A DNA stretch of 64,000 nt. It comes from Flagellimonas aurea (lineage in GTDB: Bacteria > Bacteroidota > Bacteroidia > Flavobacteriales > Flavobacteriaceae). Under the pieces are notes generated by a model. It did not search any database. It saw only the letters and a list, made by a program, of their open reading frames with translations, and had not been told where the DNA came from. The position numbers and the translations under genes were made by a program. Shown one piece after another: positions 35,398-42,342 of this stretch. The stretch's first letter is position 1. Every line of letters starts with the position of its first letter. The stretch spans positions 124,001-188,000 of the forward strand of contig NZ_JAFLNL010000005.1 of NCBI RefSeq assembly GCF_017313785.1, given 5' to 3'.

Positions 35398-38169
35398 TTA
35401 CAACTTGTACAAAATTTTGAAAAAAACAACTCTTGGCATAATAAATGTAGTTTGGTCAATTATGAGAAAATCTGTAAACGAATTTTGCCTCCTGATGTGA
35501 GTATCAAACAAGTTGTTTGCCGAAATTTCAAATCCCCATCGACTGTCCTCTTTTTGATAGAACAGAGATATATTGGCCAAGTTAAAAGTATTGGTAAGGT
35601 TTTGGGTTCGATTTTCGTAATCTACCTGTTTAAAGTCTGCTTTTAACTTAAAATTATTTAGAAAATCATAGGACAGTGCACCAAAAAACTCTTTGTTGAT
35701 AAATTCATTTGTCACAGCAGAGGCCTCAAAATTGGAGGGTTCAAAGGAGTAACCTATTTCTAGATTGGGAAGTTTGTCGAAAAAAGTTTCAACTTTACCT
35801 GTTACGGACAAGGACCTTGAAAAGTTTTTTGAAACGTTATCGTTCACCAATTGAAAAAACTCATTATAATTTCCGGATGCGTCAATGCCCAGTTTCACCT
35901 TCCCCAACCTTTTGCTAAATCTAAAATCACCTGTCAATGAATTTTCCGGTTCATTGAACATGGTATAGGTTACAAATTGGTCAATACCGCCCAACACGGT
36001 GTTCTTTTTAACGGTTTGGGTTTTGCGGTTATATGAAATAGAGGCGTTGAGATTAAGCCCTCTAAAAAGACTGAACCTGTAATAGGTCAAGGAAACTGAA
36101 TGGAAGCGTTCGCTTTGTAGGTTTGGATTGCCCAAAAGCACACTGTTAAAGGAGTTCAACATAAAATTATCTAACAGACGATTGCTTTGCGGAAAACGCA
36201 ACCACTGTTTATATCTGAAGTGTAACTTTTCACTGTTGTTGAATTCCGCTTCGGCATTGAATTCAGGTAAAAGGGCCTTGGCGGTATTATTGACAGAATT
36301 TCCAAATTGGGAGTTGTCCCATAGATAGTTATGATAAAACAATCCGGACTTTAAGGTAAAGATTCCGCTTAGGAACTTGTACTCCAGCCCTAAAAAGGTA
36401 TCGGTAAACCGATAATCGATTGCGTTTCCAAAACCATTGTCCGCAAAGTTGTTGATGCTGCCGTCACTTAGGTGTTGTATTTCTTTGGTTGAACTAGAAT
36501 CAAAGAACAGGTTGGCCCCCACGGTAGTGTACAGGTGGTTGAAATTGTTAAGCACCCAGTAGTCCTTGGCTACTAGGTCAATCGTGGTAGTTCTTCTATC
36601 CAGCTCTTGCAGGATATCGATTTGGTCGTCCTCTTGAATTGGTATAAGACCTTCCAAAAAGGATCGGTCGGCAACCCAATTATTAACAGGGGTACTTTTT
36701 ACGAGGTTTATCGTTGACTCTAAACTTAGGGTCTGCTTTCTGGAAAACCGTTTGCTGTATTCCAGGTTCTGCTTAACGTCAATGGCCTGTAGAGCGGAAT
36801 TCGTGGCAAAGGAACTCTCCATTCCAAAACTTTGGGTCAGCAAAGCCCCCGTTACATTATTGTCGGTCAATTTGATAAAGGTATTGGCGGCCAGGTCCTC
36901 TTTACTGTTAGGCTCATAATCCAAGGTCAATTTTCCCAACAGGAAAAAACCGTCCAATGCTTCGGTCTCAGTCCTGTTTTCATCAAAAGAGTTATCGTTG
37001 CCGTTATAAATGTTCAAGGTGTTCACCTGTGTTTCGGCATCACTGCTACTTGCAATTAAAAAACTGTTGAAATCCGTCTTTTTGGATACGGATCGTCTAA
37101 GGTTCAATGCCCCAAAGCGGTTGGTGTTGGTCTTAAAATCGGTATTGGACAGAAACTTCGAAAAATCATCATTGGCAAGTGATACATATCCCCGGATATC
37201 CCCCAAGAGCTTACCAAAACCACCGTTAAATTCAATATAGTCCCCCAATTCAAAAGACTTTGTCCCAACATTGTTGAAATCTCCGATAAAGTTCAGGGTT
37301 GTCTTTGGGCTATAGTAGAATAGGTTGGGGTGTACCAAATAGCGTCGATCCGGCCCGCCCGCAACTTCCACATCACCAAAGGCAAACTTCTTTTTATCTT
37401 CCTTGAGTTTGATGTTCAATGCCAGTTCATTGGAATCCCGAAGCCCCTTTAGAAAACCTATTTCATTGTAGTTGTCCAAAACTTGTACCTGGTCTACCAC
37501 ATTCGCGGGAATATTGTTGACGGCCAATTTGCTGTTGCCTGTAAAAAAAGTCTTGTCATCCACCAATACTTTCGTGACCTCTTTCCCCTGTGCGGTAACA
37601 TTGCCCTCACGATCCACCTCTATACCGGGAAGTTTTTTTAACACCTCCCGCAGTTTTCGTTCCTTACCGTTGACAAAGGCATCCGTTTGATAAGTAATTG
37701 TATCTTTCTTGACTTCAATGGGAATTTTATATTCCAGCACCACTTCATCCAATACACTGGCCTTTGGGGTCAACACCAAATCCCTGATTTCATTTTTTAA
37801 GGCGGTATACTCAAAAACCAACTCTTCATAGCCTAAATAATTGACTGTAATGGAATAGGCAGCACCCTTTTCCAGTTTAAGCTGGTATTCCCCCTTTTGG
37901 TTGCTTATGGAGAAGACCGTTGCGGTGTTCCTGCTTACTGCAAACGCTAAGATATTGGCATTTTCCAAAGGGCCGTCTGTAGATGAAGACACCTTTCCAC
38001 CGAGGGTTATTTTCTGGGCATGGACATACCCATTTGCCAGAACCATTAAAATAAGCAGGATATATATATTATTGTAACGGCATGAAACAAACAAACCTCG
38101 TAATAGGGGGTTAATTTTTTTTATAATCTCTAAGCTACGAAGGTAAATGTACCGTAATTCCTTTATCAA
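35398..38169 (-). CDS. TonB-dependent-receptor-like outer membrane protein, GLPGLI partner
   Basis: A 923-residue outer membrane protein. A long signal region (hydrophobic segment about 35-50, cleavage after VHAQ) is followed by a carboxypeptidase-regulatory-like beta domain (about 52-125, GGKVSSSTDGPLENANI), a plug domain (about 135-270, LREVLKKLPGIEVDREGNV, VLDNYNEIGFLKG) and a large C-terminal barrel ending in an aromatic strand. This is the receptor type that often sits beside GLPGLI genes in Flavobacteriia. The ATG overlaps the GLPGLI stop as ATGA, so the genes are coupled. It probably imports or exports a peptide-like ligand; the neighbouring secreted peptide is an obvious candidate (inference). 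Confidence 0.85.
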   Translation of the reverse strand: MIKELRYIYLRSLEIIKKINPLLRGLFVSCRYNNIYILLILMVLANGYVHAQKITLGGKVSSSTDGPLENANILAFAVSRNTATVFSISNQKGEYQLKLEKGAAYSITVNYLGYEELVFEYTALKNEIRDLVLTPKASVLDEVVLEYKIPIEVKKDTITYQTDAFVNGKERKLREVLKKLPGIEVDREGNVTAQGKEVTKVLVDDKTFFTGNSKLAVNNIPANVVDQVQVLDNYNEIGFLKGLRDSNELALNIKLKEDKKKFAFGDVEVAGGPDRRYLVHPNLFYYSPKTTLNFIGDFNNVGTKSFELGDYIEFNGGFGKLLGDIRGYVSLANDDFSKFLSNTDFKTNTNRFGALNLRRSVSKKTDFNSFLIASSSDAETQVNTLNIYNGNDNSFDENRTETEALDGFFLLGKLTLDYEPNSKEDLAANTFIKLTDNNVTGALLTQSFGMESSFATNSALQAIDVKQNLEYSKRFSRKQTLSLESTINLVKSTPVNNWVADRSFLEGLIPIQEDDQIDILQELDRRTTTIDLVAKDYWVLNNFNHLYTTVGANLFFDSSSTKEIQHLSDGSINNFADNGFGNAIDYRFTDTFLGLEYKFLSGIFTLKSGLFYHNYLWDNSQFGNSVNNTAKALLPEFNAEAEFNNSEKLHFRYKQWLRFPQSNRLLDNFMLNSFNSVLLGNPNLQSERFHSVSLTYYRFSLFRGLNLNASISYNRKTQTVKKNTVLGGIDQFVTYTMFNEPENSLTGDFRFSKRLGKVKLGIDASGNYNEFFQLVNDNVSKNFSRSLSVTGKVETFFDKLPNLEIGYSFEPSNFEASAVTNEFINKEFFGALSYDFLNNFKLKADFKQVDYENRTQNLTNTFNLANISLFYQKEDSRWGFEISANNLFDTHIRRQNSFTDFLIIDQTTFIMPRVVFFKILYKL

Positions 38170-38882
38170 CCTCCTTTTTTAATTTCTGCCATATTGGTTT
38201 CCAGCATCTCGTAATATTCTTCAAAAGTCATCTGTTTTGAGCCTTTTGGAGGGTTTATTTTGACGGTTTTTTCTTCAATTTCTTTGAACCTATAAACCAC
38301 TTTGTCCCGATTCATTTCAAGTATTAGGCCCGGAAGTCCGTTGTAACCTATAGGTCCGAAAGAATAAGGCAGTTCCGGTGCGAACCAAGCTTCAATTTCT
38401 TCAAGATAACTCCCCAACTTTCTTGTGGTTGTGGCCTTTAGAACCTTGAATTTGCCAATGTGTTTAGACTCGTTGGTTATCTCCCACTGTACTTTTTCAT
38501 CTAAAGTCAACACCACAGGAGGTTGAGAGTTTAGCAATGCAATTCGTTTAATGGAGTCCCCGGTTTTTGTATACCAAACTTCGTTTCCAGAGCAAAAACC
38601 TGATGCCAATTTATACATTAGGGGGTCTATATCGTCCCTGACCAATTGTTCAGATTGTTTAAAAATGGATTCATTATCATCAATCAGCAATTGAAATTCG
38701 AAGTCGCCCATAATCTCTGCTGCCATGCTTGCCATAGTCTGTGCTTCTGCATGTTTCATTTCGTTCAGATCAAATTTTGATTCGATGGTATAAGAAACAC
38801 TAAGTGATTTTTGGCCAAATATAGTTCCAACAATGGCGAAGAAAAAAATAGTTGTTTTTAATTTACATTCTAATAATTTCAT
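38166..38882 (-). CDS. GLPGLI-family secreted protein
   Basis: A 238-residue periplasmic/exported protein with a signal peptide (KLKTTIFFFAIVGTIFGQ). The name motif GLPGLI is at about residues 170-175 in YNGLPGLILEM, preceded by AWFAPELPYSFGPIGY, the usual family context. A conserved Cys/His-poor beta-rich body suggests a ligand-binding role with the partner receptor. The frame is open to 38930, but ATG 38882 was chosen: it gives a proper signal peptide and lies after a terminator-like hairpin. It is coupled to the receptor gene by an ATGA overlap. The biochemical role of the family is unknown. Confidence 0.85.
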   Translation of the reverse strand: MKLLECKLKTTIFFFAIVGTIFGQKSLSVSYTIESKFDLNEMKHAEAQTMASMAAEIMGDFEFQLLIDDNESIFKQSEQLVRDDIDPLMYKLASGFCSGNEVWYTKTGDSIKRIALLNSQPPVVLTLDEKVQWEITNESKHIGKFKVLKATTTRKLGSYLEEIEAWFAPELPYSFGPIGYNGLPGLILEMNRDKVVYRFKEIEEKTVKINPPKGSKQMTFEEYYEMLETNMAEIKKGG

Positions 38883-38893
38883 AAAAAATTTAA

Positions 38894-38915
38894 GGGGAGA
38901 TTTCTTAATCCCCCC
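38894..38915 (-). terminator. Terminator-like hairpin between peptide gene and GLPGLI gene
   Basis: Read on the minus strand, GGGGGGATT, a 4-base loop and AATCTCCCC form a 9-bp stem with one G-T pair, followed by TTAAATTTTTT. It lies between the peptide stop (38944) and the GLPGLI ATG (38882). It could end most transcripts after the peptide gene and let only a fraction continue into the receptor genes. Confidence 0.6.
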
Positions 38916-38943
38916 GATTTTATTTGTCATTTTTTATTTTTAA

Positions 38944-39144
38944 TTACCAATCGCAACCACACCTTTGATAGATACACCAGTTATAAGCAAGTGCAAATAA
39001 ATCTGGTCTATCTGCTGTCAATTCAGATGCAATACTGACACAAGATTCAAACGTAATTTCTTCATCAGTAAGAGTTTTTGCCTCTGCATCCATATTGGTT
39101 GAAAAAGCTAATAAAAATAAGAGCATTCCAATGATTTTTTTCAT
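38944..39144 (-). CDS. Small secreted four-cysteine peptide
   Basis: A 66-residue precursor. Residues 1-22 form a signal peptide (two Lys, a hydrophobic run, and AEA before the likely cut). The predicted mature part is about 44 residues, acidic, with four cysteines at 35, 57, 62 and 64 and a C-terminal tryptophan; the end reads NWCIYQRCGCDW. Four cysteines allow two disulfides. The frame is open to 39189, but ATG 39144 gives the clean signal peptide. It is first in a minus-strand unit with GLPGLI and receptor genes 61 bases on. No double-glycine leader or known bacteriocin motif is present. Candidate roles are antimicrobial, signal or ligand of the receptor; none is proven. Confidence 0.7.
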   Translation of the reverse strand: MKKIIGMLLFLLAFSTNMDAEAKTLTDEEITFESCVSIASELTADRPDLFALAYNWCIYQRCGCDW

Positions 39145-39179
39145 AATTAAAGTGTTTAGTGAATAAATAGTTTTTATTA

Positions 39180-39202
39180 ACAATTTCATAAAATGAAATT
39201 GT
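39180..39202. promoter_or_regulatory. Palindrome upstream of the peptide gene
   Basis: ACAATTTCAT and ATGAAATTGT are perfect 10-base arms around AAA, 36 bases before the peptide ATG. It may be an operator or an RNA hairpin in the leader. A near-match to the -7 consensus (TATATTGG, minus strand, 39221-39214) precedes it, but no matching -33 box was found. Confidence 0.5.
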
Positions 39203-39274
39203 GAAATGGATTACCAATATAAAGAAAAAACCTACATCTATTTGAAAATAGTACAATTAATTTCAAATTTTAAG

Positions 39275-39529
39275 AATGATATGCTTGATGTACACCTGTT
39301 CGAGGATATTTCACAGGTACACTTATTGACCGGGGAATGGATAAAGGATTACAACGGGAAACGGCCACATGAAGCCTTGGAGGGAATCACCCCGGAACGC
39401 TATGAAAAGGAATTCTCTTCTAAGCAAGCATGCTTGGAAGAACAAAAAAAGTCGTCTAACCAATGGTCCGAGAAAAGGGAGGGTTACAGGGTAAAAAAGG
39501 TAAACCATCTAAGTGTACGGAAAAAGTAA
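39275..39529 (+). pseudogene. Truncated IS3-family transposase (OrfB C terminus)
   Basis: The frame keeps only the last part of an IS3/IS150-type integrase domain: DVHLFEDISQV, then GEWIKDYNGKRPHEALEGITPERYEKEF, a typical end of these transposases including the Glu-containing RPHEAL segment. The N-terminal two thirds with the first two catalytic acidic residues are absent. No terminal inverted repeat or second copy is visible. It is a decayed insertion remnant and shows that this segment of the island has been rearranged. Confidence 0.7.
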
Positions 39530-39600
39530 ACTCCTTAGAATCAGCAGACTCATCTTCCAATGAAAGTTCAATATAACGGTAACTTAAAATCCCCTGGTTC

Positions 39601-39875
39601 TTAATGATATTCCAAACAAAGGCGAACGCAACGAAGTGGAGTGCTGCAAGCCCCAAATCTTGCCAAACTAACCTCACTGAGCGAGGCAATTCTATCTATT
39701 AATCCTATATACTCTTCCCACCATTTGAGGTAATCCAATGGTCTGTTGGCCTCAATTTTGTTTTTTAGTGAAATTGCGTCAATTTTTTCGTCAAAAATTT
39801 CCAGTGTTTAAAGGGCTTCCCAAAGACTTTACTGTAGATTTCGGAAAAGTCTACTGTAGCCCCCGATTTTGTACT
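39601..39875 (-). pseudogene. Frameshifted gene fragment
   Basis: Two overlapping minus frames without start codons look like one broken coding sequence. The first (39875 to stop at 39765) reads SGATVDFSEIYSKVFGKPFKHWK; the second (39807 to stop at 39601) reads LEIFDEKIDAISLKNKIEA then RPLDYLKWWEEYIGLIDRIASLSE. Both have normal protein-like composition, and a single-base change near 39795-39805 would join them. The family is not recognised, so the coding reading is inferred from composition only. Confidence 0.4.
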
Positions 39876-40200
39876 TTATTCCAAAAATCATTCAATTAAC
39901 TGGTTTTCAACTTGTTGAATACCCGAAAACAACCGTGATGGCGCAATTTGCGCATCACCCTCTTGCTGTTCATTTTTTCTTTGCTCAGCAAAGAAAACCT
40001 GAAAAACCCTTAGATATTAGAAATCATGATTGGTTCAATCGAGGATTTGAAATAGGTAATTCCACCCTATTACCATTTTACTTTACGCTTATCTTTCCGA
40101 ACACTATAAAATTGCAACAGGGACAAAGTGCAAATGTTTGGGTAAGAAATGGGACTTTTGATAGGTCTTGGTTTGAATAGAAGGAAATGAGAGTTCCTTT
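39876..40200. other. Gene-poor stretch with two strong inverted repeats
   Basis: No convincing gene is present. A 103-codon plus-strand open frame (39869-40180) has no recognised motif and crosses two inverted repeats: GTGATGGCGCAA/TTGCGCATCAC (39935-39958, one unpaired base) and TTTTCTTTGC/GCAAAGAAAA (39975-39984 and 39988-39997, 3-base loop). The second has A/T tracts on both sides and could end transcription in either direction. Confidence 0.4.
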
Positions 40201-41472
40201 TCAATGGTCAAAATTTCCAAACCTTTCCTTTGCAATATTTGTTTCTGACATTTTTTTGTCCAGTATGGTATCCAGTCCGTCCATGTCCTCACTTATCTTT
40301 CTGTCCAGCACCCGTGCATAGACTTGGGTGGTGGCCAATTTAGTATGCCCCAATATCTTCGAGACCGTCTCGATTGGCACCCCGTTACTCAAGGTAATCG
40401 TAGTGGCAAATGTGTGCCTTGCCATGTGAAAAGTGATATTCTTCCTTATTTTACAAGCATCTGCCAACTCTTTGAGATAACTGTTCAGTTTTTGGTTGGA
40501 GATGCTTGGGAATAATTTTTCCGGGTTCTTTTTCGGGTGGTAATGGTATCTCTTGATAATGGATAGGGCAGGACCTATTAGGGGAAGCTTGAAGGCGTTC
40601 TTGGTCTTTAGCCTTTTGGTACTTATCCAATGTTTTCCATCTATTCCCAGTATTAGGTTATCCTCTCCAAGTTCCATCAGATCACAATAGGAAATGCCAG
40701 TGTAACAACTGAAAACAAATAGGTCCCTGACGATGCGTAGCCGCTCAATACCCGTATAATATTCTTGAATGTCCTGTAGTTCCCGCAAGGTCAGGAACTC
40801 CTTTTCTTTTCTTTCCATCTTTACTTTGAACCTGCGGAAGGGATCTCTGTCTATCCATTCATTGTCCAAAGCCATTCTTGTCATCTTTCGCAGGCGTTGG
40901 ATATGCTTCATCGCTCCATTATTTGAGAGCTTTTCATGTTTATGCCTAGGATAGAGCTTTCGAAGGAACGTCTCAAATCCGACAATAAACTTATGGTCTA
41001 ACTGTGAAATTGGATAATCGTCGCTTTTGTATTGTTCATTGATATACTTCAATAGGTAGTTCTGTGTCGTCCCATAATGCCTCAAGGTAGCCTTGCACAA
41101 ATTGTGGGCGCAATGCACATTGTGGTGCTCAAAGAGTGTCGTTATTTTGATATTACTCCCATCTTCACCAAAATAATAAGCCTTCACCATCTGTGGTGTA
41201 ACATAGTGGGATTTAGACCTTAATTCTCGATAGCATTGAAAAAGTTCTGTTTCAACCTCCATCAGATAGGTGTTGATTTCCCTTGCCTCTTTGTTATGCC
41301 CCAGAACCCTCGCCCCTTTTCTTTCCCAAATTTCTGTTGGGATAGTATACTTCAAACTCATGTTGGTCCTTTGTGAATCGACCGTGATACGGGCATAGAT
41401 CTTTGCTGTGCCATCAACCCTCCTTGCAGTACTTATCCAAAAACTGATGGAAAATGTTGACCTTGTTCTCAT
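40201..41472 (-). CDS. Tyrosine-family site-specific integrase of Bacteroidota type
   Basis: A 423-residue recombinase. Order: N-terminal arm-binding domain (residues about 1-90, INTYLMEVE), SAM-like core-binding domain (about 105-200) and catalytic domain (about 215-410). Catalytic residues seen: Lys in STKRLKTKNAF, HMARHTFAT (His, Arg), LGHTKLATTQVYARV (His, Tyr nucleophile). The first catalytic Arg of the usual TGLR motif is replaced: the site reads YTGISYCDL, as in IntDOT-like Bacteroidota integrases that lack Arg I. It lies 230 bases from the intact tRNA-Arg and should catalyse integration and excision at its 3' end. Confidence 0.92.
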   Translation of the reverse strand: MRTRSTFSISFWISTARRVDGTAKIYARITVDSQRTNMSLKYTIPTEIWERKGARVLGHNKEAREINTYLMEVETELFQCYRELRSKSHYVTPQMVKAYYFGEDGSNIKITTLFEHHNVHCAHNLCKATLRHYGTTQNYLLKYINEQYKSDDYPISQLDHKFIVGFETFLRKLYPRHKHEKLSNNGAMKHIQRLRKMTRMALDNEWIDRDPFRRFKVKMERKEKEFLTLRELQDIQEYYTGIERLRIVRDLFVFSCYTGISYCDLMELGEDNLILGIDGKHWISTKRLKTKNAFKLPLIGPALSIIKRYHYHPKKNPEKLFPSISNQKLNSYLKELADACKIRKNITFHMARHTFATTITLSNGVPIETVSKILGHTKLATTQVYARVLDRKISEDMDGLDTILDKKMSETNIAKERFGNFDH

Positions 41473-41581
41473 AGGATTTGTGTTAAATTAAACGATTTTC
41501 ACCTACGAAAGTCAAATCCCAAGTATCTGTAATATAGTTAATTACAAGCTTATTCGGTTAACACTTTCAAAATAAAATTTT

Positions 41582-41600
41582 ACTAACCGAATTACAAACC
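41582..41600. repeat. Subterminal repeat, right (possible integrase arm site)
   Basis: ACTAACCGAATTACAAACC matches 34219-34237 at 18 of 19 bases. Related pieces nearby are ATTCGGTTAA (41552-41561, inverted) and repeated GTCAAA words. The 231-base stretch between integrase and tRNA otherwise shows no gene. Confidence 0.6.
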
Positions 41601-41702
41601 AAAAAAGGTCAAATCAAACCATATCAAATGATAGTTCAAAAAAGTCAAAACCTTGCAAATCAATAAGATATGCAAGGTTTTGATTTTGTTTAAACTTAAA
41701 AA

Positions 41703-41727
41703 GTGACCCAGGGAGGATTCGAACCCC
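41703..41727. repeat. Right attachment repeat within tRNA-Arg
   Basis: It is identical to 34145-34169 over 25 bases. It covers the discriminator, the 3' acceptor strand and most of the T-arm of the tRNA, the classical target of tyrosine integrases. Confidence 0.9.
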
Positions 41728-41777
41728 CAACCCTCAGAGCCGAAATCTGATATTCTATCCAGTTGAACTACTGGGCC
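41704..41777 (-). tRNA. tRNA-Arg (anticodon TCG)
   Basis: A 74-base cloverleaf read on the minus strand. The acceptor stem pairs GGCCCAG with CTGGGTC (one G-T), the anticodon stem TCAGA with TCTGA around the loop TTTCGGC (anticodon TCG), and the T-arm GGGGG-TTCGAAT-CCTCC. The discriminator is A and CCA is not encoded. It reads CGN arginine codons. It starts 12 bases after the yqeY stop and may be co-transcribed. Its 3' end is the attachment site of the island and remains intact. Confidence 0.95.
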
Positions 41778-41789
41778 ATTCTTAACTAA

Positions 41790-42242
41790 TTATGAACTCA
41801 ATTTTGCCTTAACAATGGCAGAAATGGTCTTGCCATCTGCCTGTCCGGCCAATTCCTTGGAAACTATTCCCATAACCTTGCCCATATCCTGCATTCCAGA
41901 AGCTCCAACGGAATCGATGGTCTGTACCACCACTTTTTCGATTTCTTCTTCGGTAAGCTGTTCCGGCAAGAACTTTTCGATCACTGCAACTTGTGCCAAT
42001 TCCGGTTCCGCAAGATCTTCACGTCCTTGCTCTTGGTATATCGCTGCACTATCCTTGCGCTGTTTCACCAACTTTTGAACCAATTTAATTTCCTCTTCTT
42101 CAGACAATTCAGCTCCTGCACCTTTATCGGTCTTAGCCAACAAGATAGCTGATTTAACGGCTCGCAACGACTCCAAGGCAACGGTATCCTTTGCCTTCAT
42201 CGCGGCCTTCATTTCTGTCATCACCTTGTCTTGCAAATTCAT
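41790..42242 (-). CDS. GatB/YqeY-domain protein
   Basis: A 150-residue helical protein of YqeY length. The N-terminal part (MTEMKAAMKAKDTVALESLRAVKSAI) and the C-terminal GatB tail-like domain (ASGMQDMGKVMGIVSKELAGQADGK) match the family. The C-terminal region resembles the tRNA-binding tail of GatB amidotransferase, so tRNA binding is likely, but the function is unproven. It follows ftsZ on the same strand across a hairpin terminator and precedes the tRNA-Arg gene. Confidence 0.9.
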   Translation of the reverse strand: MNLQDKVMTEMKAAMKAKDTVALESLRAVKSAILLAKTDKGAGAELSEEEEIKLVQKLVKQRKDSAAIYQEQGREDLAEPELAQVAVIEKFLPEQLTEEEIEKVVVQTIDSVGASGMQDMGKVMGIVSKELAGQADGKTISAIVKAKLSS

Positions 42243-42274
42243 CTGTTCTGATTTTAGTTCGCGAAGATAAAAAA

Positions 42275-42306
42275 TAAACCCGAAAGTTACTGTACTTCCG
42301 GGTTTA
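42275..42306 (-). terminator. Terminator after ftsZ
   Basis: On the minus strand TAAACCCGGAAGT and ACTTTCGGGTTTA pair with one mismatch around a 6-base loop, followed by TTTTTTAT. It marks the 3' end of the dcw transcript. Confidence 0.8.
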
Positions 42307-42342
42307 TGCTTTCCATTAAAATGGATGTTTATTTAAACACTA

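Larger units (their letters stand above)
34145..41727. mobile_element. Integrated element at tRNA-Arg(TCG), about 7.6 kb
   Basis: A 25-base exact direct repeat bounds this segment: 34145-34169 (a copy of the tRNA 3' end without the rest of the gene) and 41703-41727 (inside the intact tRNA-Arg). A tyrosine integrase sits next to the intact tRNA, and near-identical 19-base repeats lie just inside both ends (34219-34237, 41582-41600). Cargo: a membrane protein, an outer membrane receptor/GLPGLI/secreted-peptide unit, and degraded transposase and gene remnants. No relaxase, replication or conjugation gene is seen, so it would need helper functions to move between cells. It separates the sensor kinase gene from the tRNA-yqeY-dcw region. 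Confidence 0.85.

Noticed and set aside
38944..39144. Peptide as a classic double-glycine bacteriocin or an NVEALA-family peptide
   Set aside because: No GG leader and no ABC peptidase-transporter nearby. The NMDAEAK stretch only loosely recalls the NVEALA motif, so neither family label was used.
39456..39689. 77-codon minus-strand frame starting MPRSVRLVW
   Set aside because: It overlaps the transposase remnant and the frameshifted fragment in a different frame and shows no signal, domain or promoter.
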